Assembly: GCA_036644375.1 (NCBI GenBank)
Contig: JAVXQD010000006.1
Coordinates: 11,908-75,907 of the forward strand
Reading direction: 5' to 3'
DNA: 64,000 bases
Source: CALWZE01 sp036644375
GTDB taxonomy: Bacteria; Bacillota; Clostridia; Oscillospirales; Ruminococcaceae
The notes beneath the pieces were generated by a model. It searched no databases. It saw only the letters and a list, made by a program, of their open reading frames with translations, and was not told the origin of the DNA. Position 1 is the first letter of the stretch. Each line of letters starts with the position of its first letter. Position numbers and translations under genes: made by a program. This document shows, piece by piece, positions 43,738-53,531 of this stretch.

Positions 43738-45675
43738 TCACTTTATTTGTTGTTTTGTATAATTCAGCAGACCGCCTGCAAGGAGAATGCTGCGCTGACG
43801 TTCAGTAAGCTCAAGCTTAACGATGAACTTATTACCGCTTTTGGCATCGCGCAGATTGACAATATCGCTGCCGCTCTTGACGGCTTTAACAAGATCAAGT
43901 GTTTCAAGCCGATCGTTCAGAGAGAGAGCCTCATAGTCGAATCTGCTTGCGAAAACAAGAGGGACAATGCCCGCGTTCACAAGGTTATCCTTGTGAATTC
44001 TGGCAAAGCCTGTCGCGATTATGGCGCGTATTCCGAGATACAGAGGCACAAGGGCGGCATGCTCACGCGAGCTGCCCTGACCGTAATTGTCACCGCCGAT
44101 AATGATTCCCTCACCGGCCGCCTTCGCACGTCCGGGGAAATTGTCATCGCAGCGCGTGAAGCAGAACTTTGACAGATATGGAATATTTGATCGATATGGA
44201 AGAATGGCAGAGCCCGCGGGCATGATGTGGTCTGTGGTGATATTGTCTCCGACTTTGAGCACGATAGGGGCGTGTATTTCATCATTGAGAATCTTTGACA
44301 CGGGGAAGGGCTTGATGTTCGGACCCCGTGAAATTTTCACATCGGCGGACTCCTGCTCTGTGGCGGGCATCACAATCATATTGTCATTTATTGTGAATGA
44401 ATCGGGAAGTTTGATATCGAGATTTTTGCACATCTCAGTCGGATCGGTCAGCACTCCGGTCAGCGCGCTGACTGCTGCTGTTTCAGGACTTACAAGATAG
44501 AGGAGCGCGTCTTTTGTGCCCGATCGACCCTCGAAATTGCGGTTAAAAGTGCGCAGGCTTACGCCTTTGCTCTGCGGCGACTGACCCATTCCGATGCACG
44601 GCCCGCACGCGCACTCAAGAACACGCGCACCCGAATTCAGAATATCGGTCAGTGCACCGCAATCTGAAAGCATGTCAAGTACCTGTCTTGATCCCGGGGC
44701 AATTACGAGACTGACTTCCTCTGACACGGTTTTGCCCTTTAAAATCCAAGCGACCTTGAGCATGTCAAAGAGAGAGGAGTTTGTGCAGGAGCCAATGCAT
44801 ACCTGATTGATTTTCAGATCCTTGATATCCTTGACGGCCTTTACATTGTCGGGCATATGAGGGCATGCACAGAGCGGAACGAGCGAGCTGAGGTCTATTT
44901 TTATTGTCTCGTCATAGCTCGGGCACGGGTCTGCGATAATCTCGACATAATCCTGTTCGCGTCCCTGCGCCTTTAAAAAATCGCGCGTGACTTCATCGCT
45001 CGGGAAAATCGAGGTTGTTGCGCCTAATTCCGCGCCCATATTGGTGATAGTGGCGCGTTCCGGAACAGACAGGCTTTTTATTCCGCTGCCGAAATACTCC
45101 ATGATTTTTCCGACTCCGCCCTTCACGGAAAGAAGCCGCAGTATTTCGAGAATGACGTCCTTTGCACCGACTCCGTTTCTGAGTTTGCCTGTCAGCTCTA
45201 CACCGACTATTTTCGGTGAGCTTATATAATATGTTCCGCCGCCCATAGCAACGGCGACATCAAGACCGCCTGCGCCGAATGCGAGCATACCGATACCGCC
45301 GCCCGTAGGCGTATGGCTGTCCGAGCCGATGAGCGTTTTTCCGGGCTTGCCGAAGCGCTCAAGATTTACCTGGTGACAGATGCCGTTTCCGGGCTTTGAG
45401 TAGCGGATACCGTATTTTTTTGCTATGGTTCTTATGAATTCGTGGTCGTCGCTGTTTTCAAATCCGCTTTGCAGGGTGTTGTGGTCGATATATGCAACTG
45501 ACAGCTCGGTTTTTACACGAGGTATGCCCATTGCCTCAAACTGCAAATATGCCATCGTGCCCGTTGCGTCCTGAGTAAGGGTCGTATCAATGCGAAGCCC
45601 AAGCTCTCCGCTCTTGCCGATTTCACCCTCAACGATGTGTGAGGAAAGAATTTTCTGAGTTACATTCATGCCCAA
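43738..45675 (-). CDS. acn: Aconitate hydratase
   Basis: Interconverts citrate and isocitrate with a [4Fe-4S] cluster. Visible: IGSDSHTPTGGGIGMLAFGAGGLD, the cluster cysteines in QVCIGSCTNSS and CACGPCIGMGQ, and the C-terminal swivel domain with GDNYGQGSSREHAAL. 645 residues matches the short aconitase type, not the ~900-residue AcnA. The TTG at 45675 has GGAGGTG eight bases upstream; the ATG at 45669 is 14 bases away and remains possible. It heads an operon with icd and rex. No citrate synthase is in the window. Confidence 0.94.
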   Translation of the reverse strand: MGMNVTQKILSSHIVEGEIGKSGELGLRIDTTLTQDATGTMAYLQFEAMGIPRVKTELSVAYIDHNTLQSGFENSDDHEFIRTIAKKYGIRYSKPGNGICHQVNLERFGKPGKTLIGSDSHTPTGGGIGMLAFGAGGLDVAVAMGGGTYYISSPKIVGVELTGKLRNGVGAKDVILEILRLLSVKGGVGKIMEYFGSGIKSLSVPERATITNMGAELGATTSIFPSDEVTRDFLKAQGREQDYVEIIADPCPSYDETIKIDLSSLVPLCACPHMPDNVKAVKDIKDLKINQVCIGSCTNSSLFDMLKVAWILKGKTVSEEVSLVIAPGSRQVLDMLSDCGALTDILNSGARVLECACGPCIGMGQSPQSKGVSLRTFNRNFEGRSGTKDALLYLVSPETAAVSALTGVLTDPTEMCKNLDIKLPDSFTINDNMIVMPATEQESADVKISRGPNIKPFPVSKILNDEIHAPIVLKVGDNITTDHIMPAGSAILPYRSNIPYLSKFCFTRCDDNFPGRAKAAGEGIIIGGDNYGQGSSREHAALVPLYLGIRAIIATGFARIHKDNLVNAGIVPLVFASRFDYEALSLNDRLETLDLVKAVKSGSDIVNLRDAKSGNKFIVKLELTERQRSILLAGGLLNYTKQQIK

Positions 45676-45683
45676 AGTAATGA

Positions 45684-45690
45684 CACCTCC
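45684..45690 (-). promoter_or_regulatory. Ribosome binding site of acn, favouring a TTG start
   Basis: GGAGGTG on the minus strand, eight bases before TTG (45675) and fourteen before ATG (45669). Confidence 0.6.
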
Positions 45691-45720
45691 ATGATAAGTA
45701 AGTAAGATTAATTAATAAGT

Positions 45721-45738
45721 AGTTTAATACTTTAACAC
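45721..45738. promoter_or_regulatory. Rex-like operator
   Basis: AGTTTAA-TACT-TTAACAC, compared with the Rex consensus TTGTTAA-N4-TTAACAA: six of seven in one half and four of seven in the other. It overlaps the -10 box of the acn-icd-rex promoter. Confidence 0.5.
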
Positions 45739-45749
45739 AATATTGTCAA
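45721..45749 (-). promoter_or_regulatory. Promoter of acn-icd-rex
   Basis: On the minus strand, a perfect TTGACA (45749-45744), 17 bases, TAAACT (45726-45721). Confidence 0.65.
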
Positions 45750-45819
45750 TTTATTAACGCACAGTTTTCGAGTAATTTGATATTTTTCGGTAAAAATATA
45801 TGAGAAATGAGGTGCGGGT

Positions 45820-46575
45820 ATGAACGCGGAAAAAACAACCAAAAAAGGAACGAAAAAAAAAGACGATAGGCCAAAGGAACAGGAGAATTCGGATGAAGAA
45901 AACTCCGAGAGCATTCTGGATACAGATTTGATGCTGGAGACAAGCTCGGTTGCGAAAACCAAGGGTAGATATCCAATACACTGCCTGACGATAGTCGGTC
46001 AGGTCGAGGGTCACACCGAGCTTCCGCAGGGAACCAAGGCGACGAAATACGAGCATGTAATACCGCTTCTGGTGGCTATCGAGGAGGACCCGGATATTGA
46101 CGGTCTGCTGATTATTCTGAATACGGTCGGCGGCGATGTCGAGGCCGGACTTGCTATAGCCGAGCTTATTGCGGGTATGAAAAAGCCGACAGCATCGCTT
46201 GTGCTGGGCGGAGGACATTCAATAGGTATACCGCTTGCAGTGAGTGCGGACAGGTCGTTTATTGTGCCGACGGCGACGATGACCGTGCATCCCGTGCGCC
46301 ATTCCGGCATGATGCTCGGAGTACCTCAGACCATGAAGCATTTTGACAGAATGCAGGAGCGCATAACCGGATTTATATGTGACCATTCCGGAATTAACCG
46401 AGAGACCTTTACGGAGCTGCTCATGAAAACGGGTGAACTTGTGATGGATGTCGGGACGGTGCTCGATGGCGGACAGGCAGTTGAAATAGGGCTTATAGAC
46501 AGCATGGGCTCGCTGGGGGACGCGATGAGGTATCTATATCAAAAGATACGCAGACGAAAAAAAGAAAACCGATAA
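45820..46575 (+). CDS. tepA: ClpP-like serine protease TepA
   Basis: TepA is a ClpP-fold cytoplasmic protein linked to protein translocation and spore-protein processing in Bacillus. After a charged, disordered 45-residue start come LNTVGGDVEAGLAIAELI, the Ser region (LGGGHSIGIPLAVSAD) and TMTVHPVRHSGMM with the catalytic His. 251 residues. Its proximity to ftsK/spoIIIE matches the tepA-spoIIIE neighbourhood of Bacillus. Confidence 0.88.
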   Translation: MNAEKTTKKGTKKKDDRPKEQENSDEENSESILDTDLMLETSSVAKTKGRYPIHCLTIVGQVEGHTELPQGTKATKYEHVIPLLVAIEEDPDIDGLLIILNTVGGDVEAGLAIAELIAGMKKPTASLVLGGGHSIGIPLAVSADRSFIVPTATMTVHPVRHSGMMLGVPQTMKHFDRMQERITGFICDHSGINRETFTELLMKTGELVMDVGTVLDGGQAVEIGLIDSMGSLGDAMRYLYQKIRRRKKENR

Positions 46576-46580
46576 AAATT

Positions 46581-46633
46581 ATCCGCGCCGCAGTGCTTTT
46601 GTGCATGGCGGCGCGGATTTTGTATATCATTTA
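46581..46633 (+). terminator. Terminator after tepA
   Basis: ATCCGCGCCGC (46581-46591) pairs with GCGGCGCGGAT (46618-46628), followed by TTTTG. Confidence 0.8.
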
Positions 46634-46786
46634 CCGTGGGGCTTGCCGAATTGCGAAGCTTGCGGATAATTCGGCAATAGACCCCGTATAAGAAAGGTTT
46701 GAAAATGATATAAAGTATGTTATTATATACAATGAGATTTTGACACATTATTTTACGGAAATGTGATGTACATAAGGAGATAAACA

Positions 46787-47677
46787 ATGACGATTCTCGA
46801 CGGAGTTTTACAGGGAATAATACAGGGACTTACGGAGTTTTTGCCTGTTTCAAGCGATGGGCATCTTGCTCTTTTTCAGCACTTGTTCGGACTTTCGGGG
46901 GAAAATGCGCTTTTCTTTACGGTGATGCTGCATGTCGGCACGCTTGTGGCGGTCTTTCTCGCGTTTTATAAAACAATTTGGAAAATGATTGTAGAAGCAT
47001 TTAAAATGATCGGAGATATCTTCACACGAAAATTCAAATACAAGGAATCAAACGAGGAGCGCAAGGGTGTTATCATGATTTTGATAACGTTAATTCCGCT
47101 GCTTGGATTCTTTTTTGTAAAGGATTATTTCGCAATGCTGTCCGAGGACAGCGATATCATTGTCGAGGGATTTTGCTTTCTGTTCACCGGCACGCTGCTT
47201 TTTCTTGCGGACAAATGTGTAAAGGGAAGAAAAACAGCAGTCGACATGACTCCGCGCGATGCGCTGCGAATAGGTTTTTTTCAGGGCTTTGCGGCTCTTC
47301 CGGGAGTTTCCCGATCCGGTTCGACAATATCAATAGGTCTTTTAAGCGGATTTTCGCGTGAATTCATGGTTCAATTTTCGTTTATTATGGGAATACCCGC
47401 AATTATGGGCGCGAGTTTGTTTGAATTCCTTGACGCTGTAAAAGAGGGTATTCAGTTTTCGCTGCCGCTGGTTATCGGAATGGTTGTTTCGGCCGTTGTC
47501 GGTCTGCTTGCGATAAAGCTTTTGACATGGATTGTAAAAACCGACAGGTTTGGCATATTTGCATACTATACACTTATTCTCGGAGTAATTGTTTTGATTA
47601 TAGGTATTGTTGAACATATCGCCGGCGGGAATATCGTCGCGATTGTGGATTCGCTTATTCATCAGGGAGTGAGATAA
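46787..47677 (+). CDS. uppP: Undecaprenyl-diphosphatase UppP (BacA)
   Basis: Recycles undecaprenyl diphosphate to the monophosphate carrier used in wall synthesis; membrane enzyme. Signatures: GIIQGLTEFLPVSSDGHLAL and ALPGVSRSGSTISIGLLSG, with eight or so helices in 296 residues. AAGGAGAT precedes the ATG. Its stop overlaps the ftsK start by one base (TAATG). Confidence 0.97.
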   Translation: MTILDGVLQGIIQGLTEFLPVSSDGHLALFQHLFGLSGENALFFTVMLHVGTLVAVFLAFYKTIWKMIVEAFKMIGDIFTRKFKYKESNEERKGVIMILITLIPLLGFFFVKDYFAMLSEDSDIIVEGFCFLFTGTLLFLADKCVKGRKTAVDMTPRDALRIGFFQGFAALPGVSRSGSTISIGLLSGFSREFMVQFSFIMGIPAIMGASLFEFLDAVKEGIQFSLPLVIGMVVSAVVGLLAIKLLTWIVKTDRFGIFAYYTLILGVIVLIIGIVEHIAGGNIVAIVDSLIHQGVR

Positions 47678-50466
47678 TGGCGTCAAGCACAACAAAAAAG
47701 AAAGGGCGTCCGACAAAAGCGGAGCTTGACAAACGGCGCAGGCAGGAGCAGTTGGAGACCCGGCAAAAGCAAAAGCGCGAACAGACGGCAATAATTTTAT
47801 TTGCTGTCGGTATTTTATTGACCGCACTTGCGTTTATTGAGGGAGAGAGTATCTGGAAAACTGTCCACGACGGTTTTTTTGGGGTATTCGGTGTGCTTGC
47901 GTACATTGCGGGACCATTTGCGTTTTGGTTTGCAATAGCATATGCGTTCGGAAAAAATCCCGCACTGCCGATAATGATAAAGGGTACGATATTGTTTTTT
48001 GCCATTTCAGGCGCTCTTCTTATTTTCGGAAAGAGCGGAATTGACGGAACCTTCATAACCGATATCGCCATTCTGTTTAATGACGGAAAACTGTTGAAGG
48101 GCGGCGGTGCCGTGTCTGCGCTGCTTGGATGGACGCTGATATACGGCTGTGGAGAAACGGCAGCAAAGGTTGTGATATCAGCCCTGGTTTTTGTTCTCAT
48201 TATGATGATCACAGGCAAAACTGTCGTCGATCTCGTAAATGGGGTGCGCAAGCCGATAGATGCGATAAAAACGCAGACGCGCAGAGACCCCGAGAATGTT
48301 GATGAGGGAATTGAAGATTCAAGACCGGCGCGTGCAAATCGCGAGCCGAGCTTTTTTTCCACGTTTTTTCACAAAAAGAGCAGATTTGAAATAGACGTGC
48401 CGATTGAGCCCGAGCCCATAGAAAACCCGGAGCTTGGATATGATGAAAACATAACAATCTCGACCGATACGGTTCCCGATCCCCTGCCTGAGAGCAGTGT
48501 CAAGCTGCTTCCGATTGATTTCAGCACGGAGGGCAAAAAAAAGGCGTCACAGATTGCGCGGGAGGCAGCATCGATCAAAAGCGATGGAATGAGCAGTATA
48601 GATATACCGCTCGGACCGGATTTTGAGATAGAGGCGGAAACCGGAATCGATGATATTGATATAATAGTCAACACACACTCAATACCGACCGGACCCGCGG
48701 CAGAGGTGGTGTCCGATCTGCTCAAGCAGCAGGAGACGGTGAGCGGTTTGTTCACGGATTTTACGGACGATAATATTGCAGAGCCTATAAAAACCTATGC
48801 CACATACGCAACACGTGTCCCGATACGCGAAAAGGATTTCAGCCGCCGCATGGAGGAGTCCTTTAAAGAGGCGGGCGAGGCGCAAAAGGAGGATATACCA
48901 CATCTGTTCGACACTGAATTTGAGCGCAAGCCGACGCAGGAGGACAATATACGCAAAACGGTTGCGGAGGAATATCACTTTCCGCCCCTGTCGCTGCTCG
49001 ACAGGCAAAAGGCCGAGAATGCTGCGGACATGGATGCAAAAGTCCGATCAAACGCCGAGGCGCTTGTCTCAACGCTCGACAGCTTCGGGGTGAAAACCAA
49101 ATTGGTCAATGTAACGCGCGGACCTTCTGTCACGCGCTATGAGCTGCAGCCCGAAACGGGCGTCAGGCTCAATAAAATCGTAAATCTCGCGGACGATCTC
49201 GCGCTGAATCTGGCGGCCGAGGGGGTTCGTATCGAAGCGCCGATTCCGGGGAAGGCTGCGGTTGGAATAGAGATACCCAACAAGTCGGTCTCTGTTGTAA
49301 ATCTGCGGTCTGTCATCGAAAGCGATACCTTTCGCAATTCAAAAGCGCCGTTGACCTTCGCGATAGGAAAGGACATAAGCGGTGCGGTCAGAATCGGAGA
49401 TATTTCCAAAATGCCTCATCTGCTGATTGCAGGTTCCACCGGAATGGGAAAATCAGTCTGCATAAACTCTATGCTGATAAGTCTTGTGTACAAGTCTGCA
49501 CCAAAGGATTTGCAGCTTATTCTCATCGACCCAAAAATGGTTGAGTTTACAAGCTATACGGGGCTGCCGCACCTCTACATTCCCGTAGTCACAGACCCGA
49601 AAAAAGCGGCCGGAGCGCTTGGTTCCGCAGTGAGCGAGATGATGAAGCGATACAGGCTGTTTTCACAGTATGGCTCAAGGAATATCGACGAGTACAATGC
49701 TTTAGTGCAAAGAAAGCTCGATGCACAGGAATCAAATGACGCTGTCACAGATACCGATGAGGGTGAGCCGCTTGAAAAGAAGGCGCGCATTGTCATTGTA
49801 ATTGACGAGCTCGCCGATCTTATGATGACCTCTCCCAATGAGGTGGAGGATGCTATCTGCCGCATCGCTCAGATGGGACGCGCAGCAGGCATAAATCTTG
49901 TGGTGGCAACACAGCGCCCCTCGGTTGACGTCATAACCGGAACAATTAAAAACAATATTCCGACGCGCATTGCGTTTAAGGTTTCCTCACAGATAGACAG
50001 CCGTACAATCATTGACGGATCGGGTGCAGAAAAGCTGATCGGTCGCGGGGACATGCTGTTTTTGCCTGTCGGGCAGTCAAAACCTGTCAGAATCCAAGGC
50101 TGCTACGTCAGCGATTCCGAGGTCAACAAGGTTGTTGAGTTTCTCAAACAGTTTGCGGTCGCCAGCTATAATGAGCAATTCATCAAGGAGATGGAAGAAA
50201 ATGCCGCCAATGCAAAGGGGAAAAGCGCACCGTCTGACGCTGATTCCGACCCGATGCTTGAGGAGGCGATTGAGGTTGTAGTTGAGGCGGGGCAGGCCTC
50301 GACATCTCAGCTGCAGCGCAGATTGAAGCTCGGGTACGGGCGTGCGGCACGAATAATGGACGAGATGGAGAAGATGGGAATAATCGGGCAGCCCGACGGG
50401 AGCAAACCGCGGGAGGTGCATCTCACGCGTCAGCAGTGGCAGGAACGGCTGATGAACAGGGATTGA
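47677..50466 (+). CDS. ftsK: DNA translocase FtsK/SpoIIIE
   Basis: Pumps chromosomal DNA across the septum at division or into the forespore. N-terminal membrane helices (~28-180) are followed by a disordered linker. The motor has LLIAGSTGMGKSVCINSML (Walker A), IVIVIDELADLMM (Walker B) and VVATQRPSVDVITG. The C-terminal gamma winged helix is SQLQRRLKLGYGRAARIMDEMEKMGII. 929 residues, somewhat longer than SpoIIIE because of the linker. Confidence 0.96.
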   Translation: MASSTTKKKGRPTKAELDKRRRQEQLETRQKQKREQTAIILFAVGILLTALAFIEGESIWKTVHDGFFGVFGVLAYIAGPFAFWFAIAYAFGKNPALPIMIKGTILFFAISGALLIFGKSGIDGTFITDIAILFNDGKLLKGGGAVSALLGWTLIYGCGETAAKVVISALVFVLIMMITGKTVVDLVNGVRKPIDAIKTQTRRDPENVDEGIEDSRPARANREPSFFSTFFHKKSRFEIDVPIEPEPIENPELGYDENITISTDTVPDPLPESSVKLLPIDFSTEGKKKASQIAREAASIKSDGMSSIDIPLGPDFEIEAETGIDDIDIIVNTHSIPTGPAAEVVSDLLKQQETVSGLFTDFTDDNIAEPIKTYATYATRVPIREKDFSRRMEESFKEAGEAQKEDIPHLFDTEFERKPTQEDNIRKTVAEEYHFPPLSLLDRQKAENAADMDAKVRSNAEALVSTLDSFGVKTKLVNVTRGPSVTRYELQPETGVRLNKIVNLADDLALNLAAEGVRIEAPIPGKAAVGIEIPNKSVSVVNLRSVIESDTFRNSKAPLTFAIGKDISGAVRIGDISKMPHLLIAGSTGMGKSVCINSMLISLVYKSAPKDLQLILIDPKMVEFTSYTGLPHLYIPVVTDPKKAAGALGSAVSEMMKRYRLFSQYGSRNIDEYNALVQRKLDAQESNDAVTDTDEGEPLEKKARIVIVIDELADLMMTSPNEVEDAICRIAQMGRAAGINLVVATQRPSVDVITGTIKNNIPTRIAFKVSSQIDSRTIIDGSGAEKLIGRGDMLFLPVGQSKPVRIQGCYVSDSEVNKVVEFLKQFAVASYNEQFIKEMEENAANAKGKSAPSDADSDPMLEEAIEVVVEAGQASTSQLQRRLKLGYGRAARIMDEMEKMGIIGQPDGSKPREVHLTRQQWQERLMNRD

Positions 50467-50495
50467 CGGTATTTACTGTCTCCTGAGGTATAGCA

Positions 50496-51515
50496 ATGAA
50501 GCAGCTTAAAAAGAATCCGAAATTCGTACCGCACGTCAGCAAAAAAAGGTTGGAAGTGTCTGCGCTTATTGTCGCCGTAATTTTGTCGGCGGTGCTGCTG
50601 ATTATGGTATATGGCACGGGTACTCTCACATGGGAGCAAATTTTTAAGGCGGTCGGGCTTGATTACGGGACACAGCAAAGCGATTTGACCGATGAAGAGA
50701 CAGGTAATGAGCCGGCTGCGAATGTAAAGGACTTGGCGGCCGATGAAATATGCGTGACCGTTATTGATGTCGGGCAGGGCGATTCAACGCTCATTGAAAC
50801 TCCCGAGATGAATGTGCTCATAGACGGAGGGGATATATCCACCGACGATGAGCTGTGTAATATGCTGAGGGAAAAGGGAATAAAAAAGCTCGATTATATT
50901 TTCGCCACGCATCCGCACAAGGATCATATCGGCGGGCTGATTAAGGTGCTGAAAAATTTTGAGACCGGGCGAATGATGATGACCAACGTGCCCAAGGACA
51001 AAACTCCGACAAACAATACCTACATGAACTTTCTGAAGACGCTCAAAGAAAACGGAATAAATACATGGCTTGCGGGTACAGATGAGCAGTTTGTGCTTGA
51101 TAAAGGGCAGCTGACGGTTCTCAGTGCGGGCGGCTACAAAGACCTTAACGAATGCTCATTGGTTATAAAATACGTTTACGGTGACACGTCGTTTTTATTT
51201 ATGGGAGATGCGGGGTTTGAAGTCGAGCAGAATCTGATGGCAGATGGCGCAGATCTGAAAAGCGACGTCCTTAAGGCGGGGCATCACGGATCGAAATTTT
51301 CTACCGGTATTGATTTTTTAAAGCCGGTAAGTCCTCAGTACGTTGTGGTGTCGTGCGGCAGGGATAATCAGTATGGCTATCCGTCAGCCGATGTTATGCT
51401 GAATGTGAAAAGAGCCGACGCCGAGCTTCTGAGAACAGATAGAGACGGAGACATATCATTTGTGTCGGACGGAAAGTCAATCACGGTTTCCGAAAATATA
51501 TCGAAGGTGGCATAG
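50496..51515 (+). CDS. Membrane-anchored ComEC-like metallo-beta-lactamase protein
   Basis: One N-terminal helix (VSALIVAVILSAVLLIMVY) and a secreted metallo-hydrolase domain: VIDVGQGDSTLIETP, IDGGD, ATHPHKDHIGGL (metal ligands), LFMGDAGFEVEQNL, KAGHHGSKFST. This resembles the soluble domain of ComEC/Rec2, thought to degrade one DNA strand during uptake, but the channel part is absent, so the role is open. It lies 29 bases after ftsK and 3 bases before the DUF3006 gene. Confidence 0.88.
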   Translation: MKQLKKNPKFVPHVSKKRLEVSALIVAVILSAVLLIMVYGTGTLTWEQIFKAVGLDYGTQQSDLTDEETGNEPAANVKDLAADEICVTVIDVGQGDSTLIETPEMNVLIDGGDISTDDELCNMLREKGIKKLDYIFATHPHKDHIGGLIKVLKNFETGRMMMTNVPKDKTPTNNTYMNFLKTLKENGINTWLAGTDEQFVLDKGQLTVLSAGGYKDLNECSLVIKYVYGDTSFLFMGDAGFEVEQNLMADGADLKSDVLKAGHHGSKFSTGIDFLKPVSPQYVVVSCGRDNQYGYPSADVMLNVKRADAELLRTDRDGDISFVSDGKSITVSENISKVA

Positions 51516-51518
51516 ACT

Positions 51519-51752
51519 ATGAAATACAGTGTTGACAGAATAGAAAATGAAACGGTGGTGCTTGTGGACGAAAATGGCTGCGAACACTGCAAGGAACAAT
51601 CCGCCTTTAACTGCGTGCCGACAGAGGGCATGATTTTCGAGCAGAAACGGGGGAGCGGACTCTATCCCTGCCACGATCAAACCGAACAGGCACGGGAGGA
51701 TGCAAATGAGTTGCTTGATGACATACTGAACAATTCGAAGAGTAAAAAATGA
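51519..51752 (+). CDS. DUF3006-type small protein
   Basis: A 77-residue protein beginning KYSVDRIENETVVLVDENG, the pattern of DUF3006 proteins, which are often beside ComEC-like hydrolases. It starts three bases after the previous stop, so it is surely co-transcribed. Function unknown. Confidence 0.78.
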   Translation: MKYSVDRIENETVVLVDENGCEHCKEQSAFNCVPTEGMIFEQKRGSGLYPCHDQTEQAREDANELLDDILNNSKSKK

Positions 51753-51955
51753 GTGGCAAATTATGCCGCACACTGACAGCTTTTGCGTTTGATGCGGAAA
51801 TTTGACGAAAAAAATCGGTTCGGAAAGAGCTTTTTACATAATAAAGCTGAGAATAGACCGATAAGAGAGTTGTCGTCGATTTCCCGCTGTGATAAAACGG
51901 GCCATTTGTGCCGAAAACAAATATAAAAAGAACCGCGAAAATCGGAGGATATGAG

Positions 51956-53317
51956 ATGAATCCCAATATCGTAAAGCCCAAAACACTTTCGGGCTTCATG
52001 GAGCTGCTGCCTAAGGAACAGCTCCAATTCAATAAAATAAAAGCTGCACTTGAGCGTGTATATGGCCTGTATGGCTTTTATCCGCTCGATACGCCGGTGC
52101 TGGAATATGCCGAAATCCTTTTTGCGAAGGCGGGAGGAGAGACCGAAAAGCAGGTCTACCGTTTTACAAAGGGAGACACGGACCTTGCGATGCGATTTGA
52201 CCTGACTGTCCCGCTTGCAAAATATGTCGCGAAAAACTACAGTGAGCTGACATTTCCGTTCAAGAGGTATCAAATAGGAAAGGTTTATCGCGGTGAGCGA
52301 GCGCAAAAGGGACGGTTCCGTGAGTTCTACCAGTCGGATATTGACATTATCGGAGACGGAGAGCTGAGCACAATAAATGATGCGGAGATTCCGAGCATCA
52401 TCTACAATATATTCACCGAGCTCGGTCTTGACGATTTCACAATACGCATCAATAACAGAAAGGTCCTTTCGGGCTTTTTCGCAATGCTGTCGCTGGACGA
52501 AAAAGCGGGCGATATCATGCGCGCGGTGGACAAAATCGAAAAGCTGGGCAGGGACACGGTGCTCAGAGAGCTTCTCGAACTCGAAATTGACGGGGAGCTG
52601 TGTGAAAAAATTCTCGGATTCATCGAAATAAAAGGTGAAAATGAACAGATAATCGAAAAGCTTCGCGCCCTGTCAGACGGGAATGAGCTGTTTGAAAACG
52701 GAGTCGGGGAGCTTGAGCTTGTCGCCAAATGCATAGATGCATTTGATGTTCCGCGCAAAAATTACCGCATTGATTTGTCTATTGCCAGAGGGCTTGATTA
52801 CTATACGGGCACGGTGTACGAGACCACCTTTAACACTCATCCCGAAATAGGAAGCATCTGTTCGGGCGGAAGATATGACAACCTCGCCGGCTATTACACC
52901 GAAAAACAGCTGCCCGGAGTCGGAATTTCCATAGGACTCACGCGTCTGTTTTATATATTGAACGAGATGAATTATATAGGCGGAGGTGCCAACAGCCCTG
53001 CGGATGTGCTCATAATTCCGATGACGGACGAGCTGTCCCACGCAATAGGTGCTTCGTCGGTATTGCGCAAAAGCGGTATCCGCACGCAGATATATTTTGA
53101 AAACAAAAAGTTCAAGCACAGGATAGGATACGCCGATAAGCAGGGTATTCCCTTCGCGGTGTTCCTCGGAGAGGAGGAGATTGCTCAGAATATGGTCAAG
53201 CTGAAAAACATGATCAGCGGTGAGCAGAGCTGCCTGACAATCTCCGAGGCGGTACAGGTCATCAGTGAATATCTCATGTCCGCATCCGAGGTTAAGATGA
53301 TAGATATAAACAGATAA
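51956..53317 (+). CDS. hisS: Histidine--tRNA ligase
   Basis: Charges tRNA-His. Class II motif 2 (GKVYRGERAQKGRFREFYQ), the HisA box (IARGLDYYTGTVYE), motif 3 (GGRYDNLAGYY, GVGISIGLTRL) and a C-terminal anticodon-binding domain (DVLIIPMTDELSHAIGAS, GYADKQGIPFAVFLGEEE) are all present. The last domain argues against the regulatory paralogue HisZ. The ATG at 51956 is seven bases after GGAGG; a longer frame adds 16 residues before it. 453 residues. No T-box leader is visible. Confidence 0.95.
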   Translation: MNPNIVKPKTLSGFMELLPKEQLQFNKIKAALERVYGLYGFYPLDTPVLEYAEILFAKAGGETEKQVYRFTKGDTDLAMRFDLTVPLAKYVAKNYSELTFPFKRYQIGKVYRGERAQKGRFREFYQSDIDIIGDGELSTINDAEIPSIIYNIFTELGLDDFTIRINNRKVLSGFFAMLSLDEKAGDIMRAVDKIEKLGRDTVLRELLELEIDGELCEKILGFIEIKGENEQIIEKLRALSDGNELFENGVGELELVAKCIDAFDVPRKNYRIDLSIARGLDYYTGTVYETTFNTHPEIGSICSGGRYDNLAGYYTEKQLPGVGISIGLTRLFYILNEMNYIGGGANSPADVLIIPMTDELSHAIGASSVLRKSGIRTQIYFENKKFKHRIGYADKQGIPFAVFLGEEEIAQNMVKLKNMISGEQSCLTISEAVQVISEYLMSASEVKMIDINR

Positions 53318-53328
53318 AAAAGCGATAA

Positions 53329-53376
53329 AACGCCCTTGAAACCCAATTGAGTCATAGGTTTCAAGGGCGTTTTTTC
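53329..53376. terminator. Bidirectional terminator, copy 2 of the hairpin family
   Basis: AACGCCCTTGAAACC pairs with GGTTTCAAGGGCGTT, followed by TTTTT. The outer arms are the same as in 36156-36207. It separates the convergent hisS and mtaB genes. Confidence 0.9.
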
Positions 53377-53531
53377 GTATGATTTTCGGTAATAGGCAAG
53401 TGAGCGGCACCGTTCAAAAAACAGAATCCATTATTGTCATCTGCGTCTGTGCCGCAGCAGCCGGAAGCAAGATTCAGTTCGTTGTGCACCGGGCAAACCG
53501 AATAAGTGGATTTCAAAAGCAAAGGATGTCA

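Noticed and set aside
51956..53317. HisZ (regulatory paralogue) instead of HisS
   Set aside because: The anticodon-binding domain and both histidine boxes are intact, and no hisG or other his genes are nearby.
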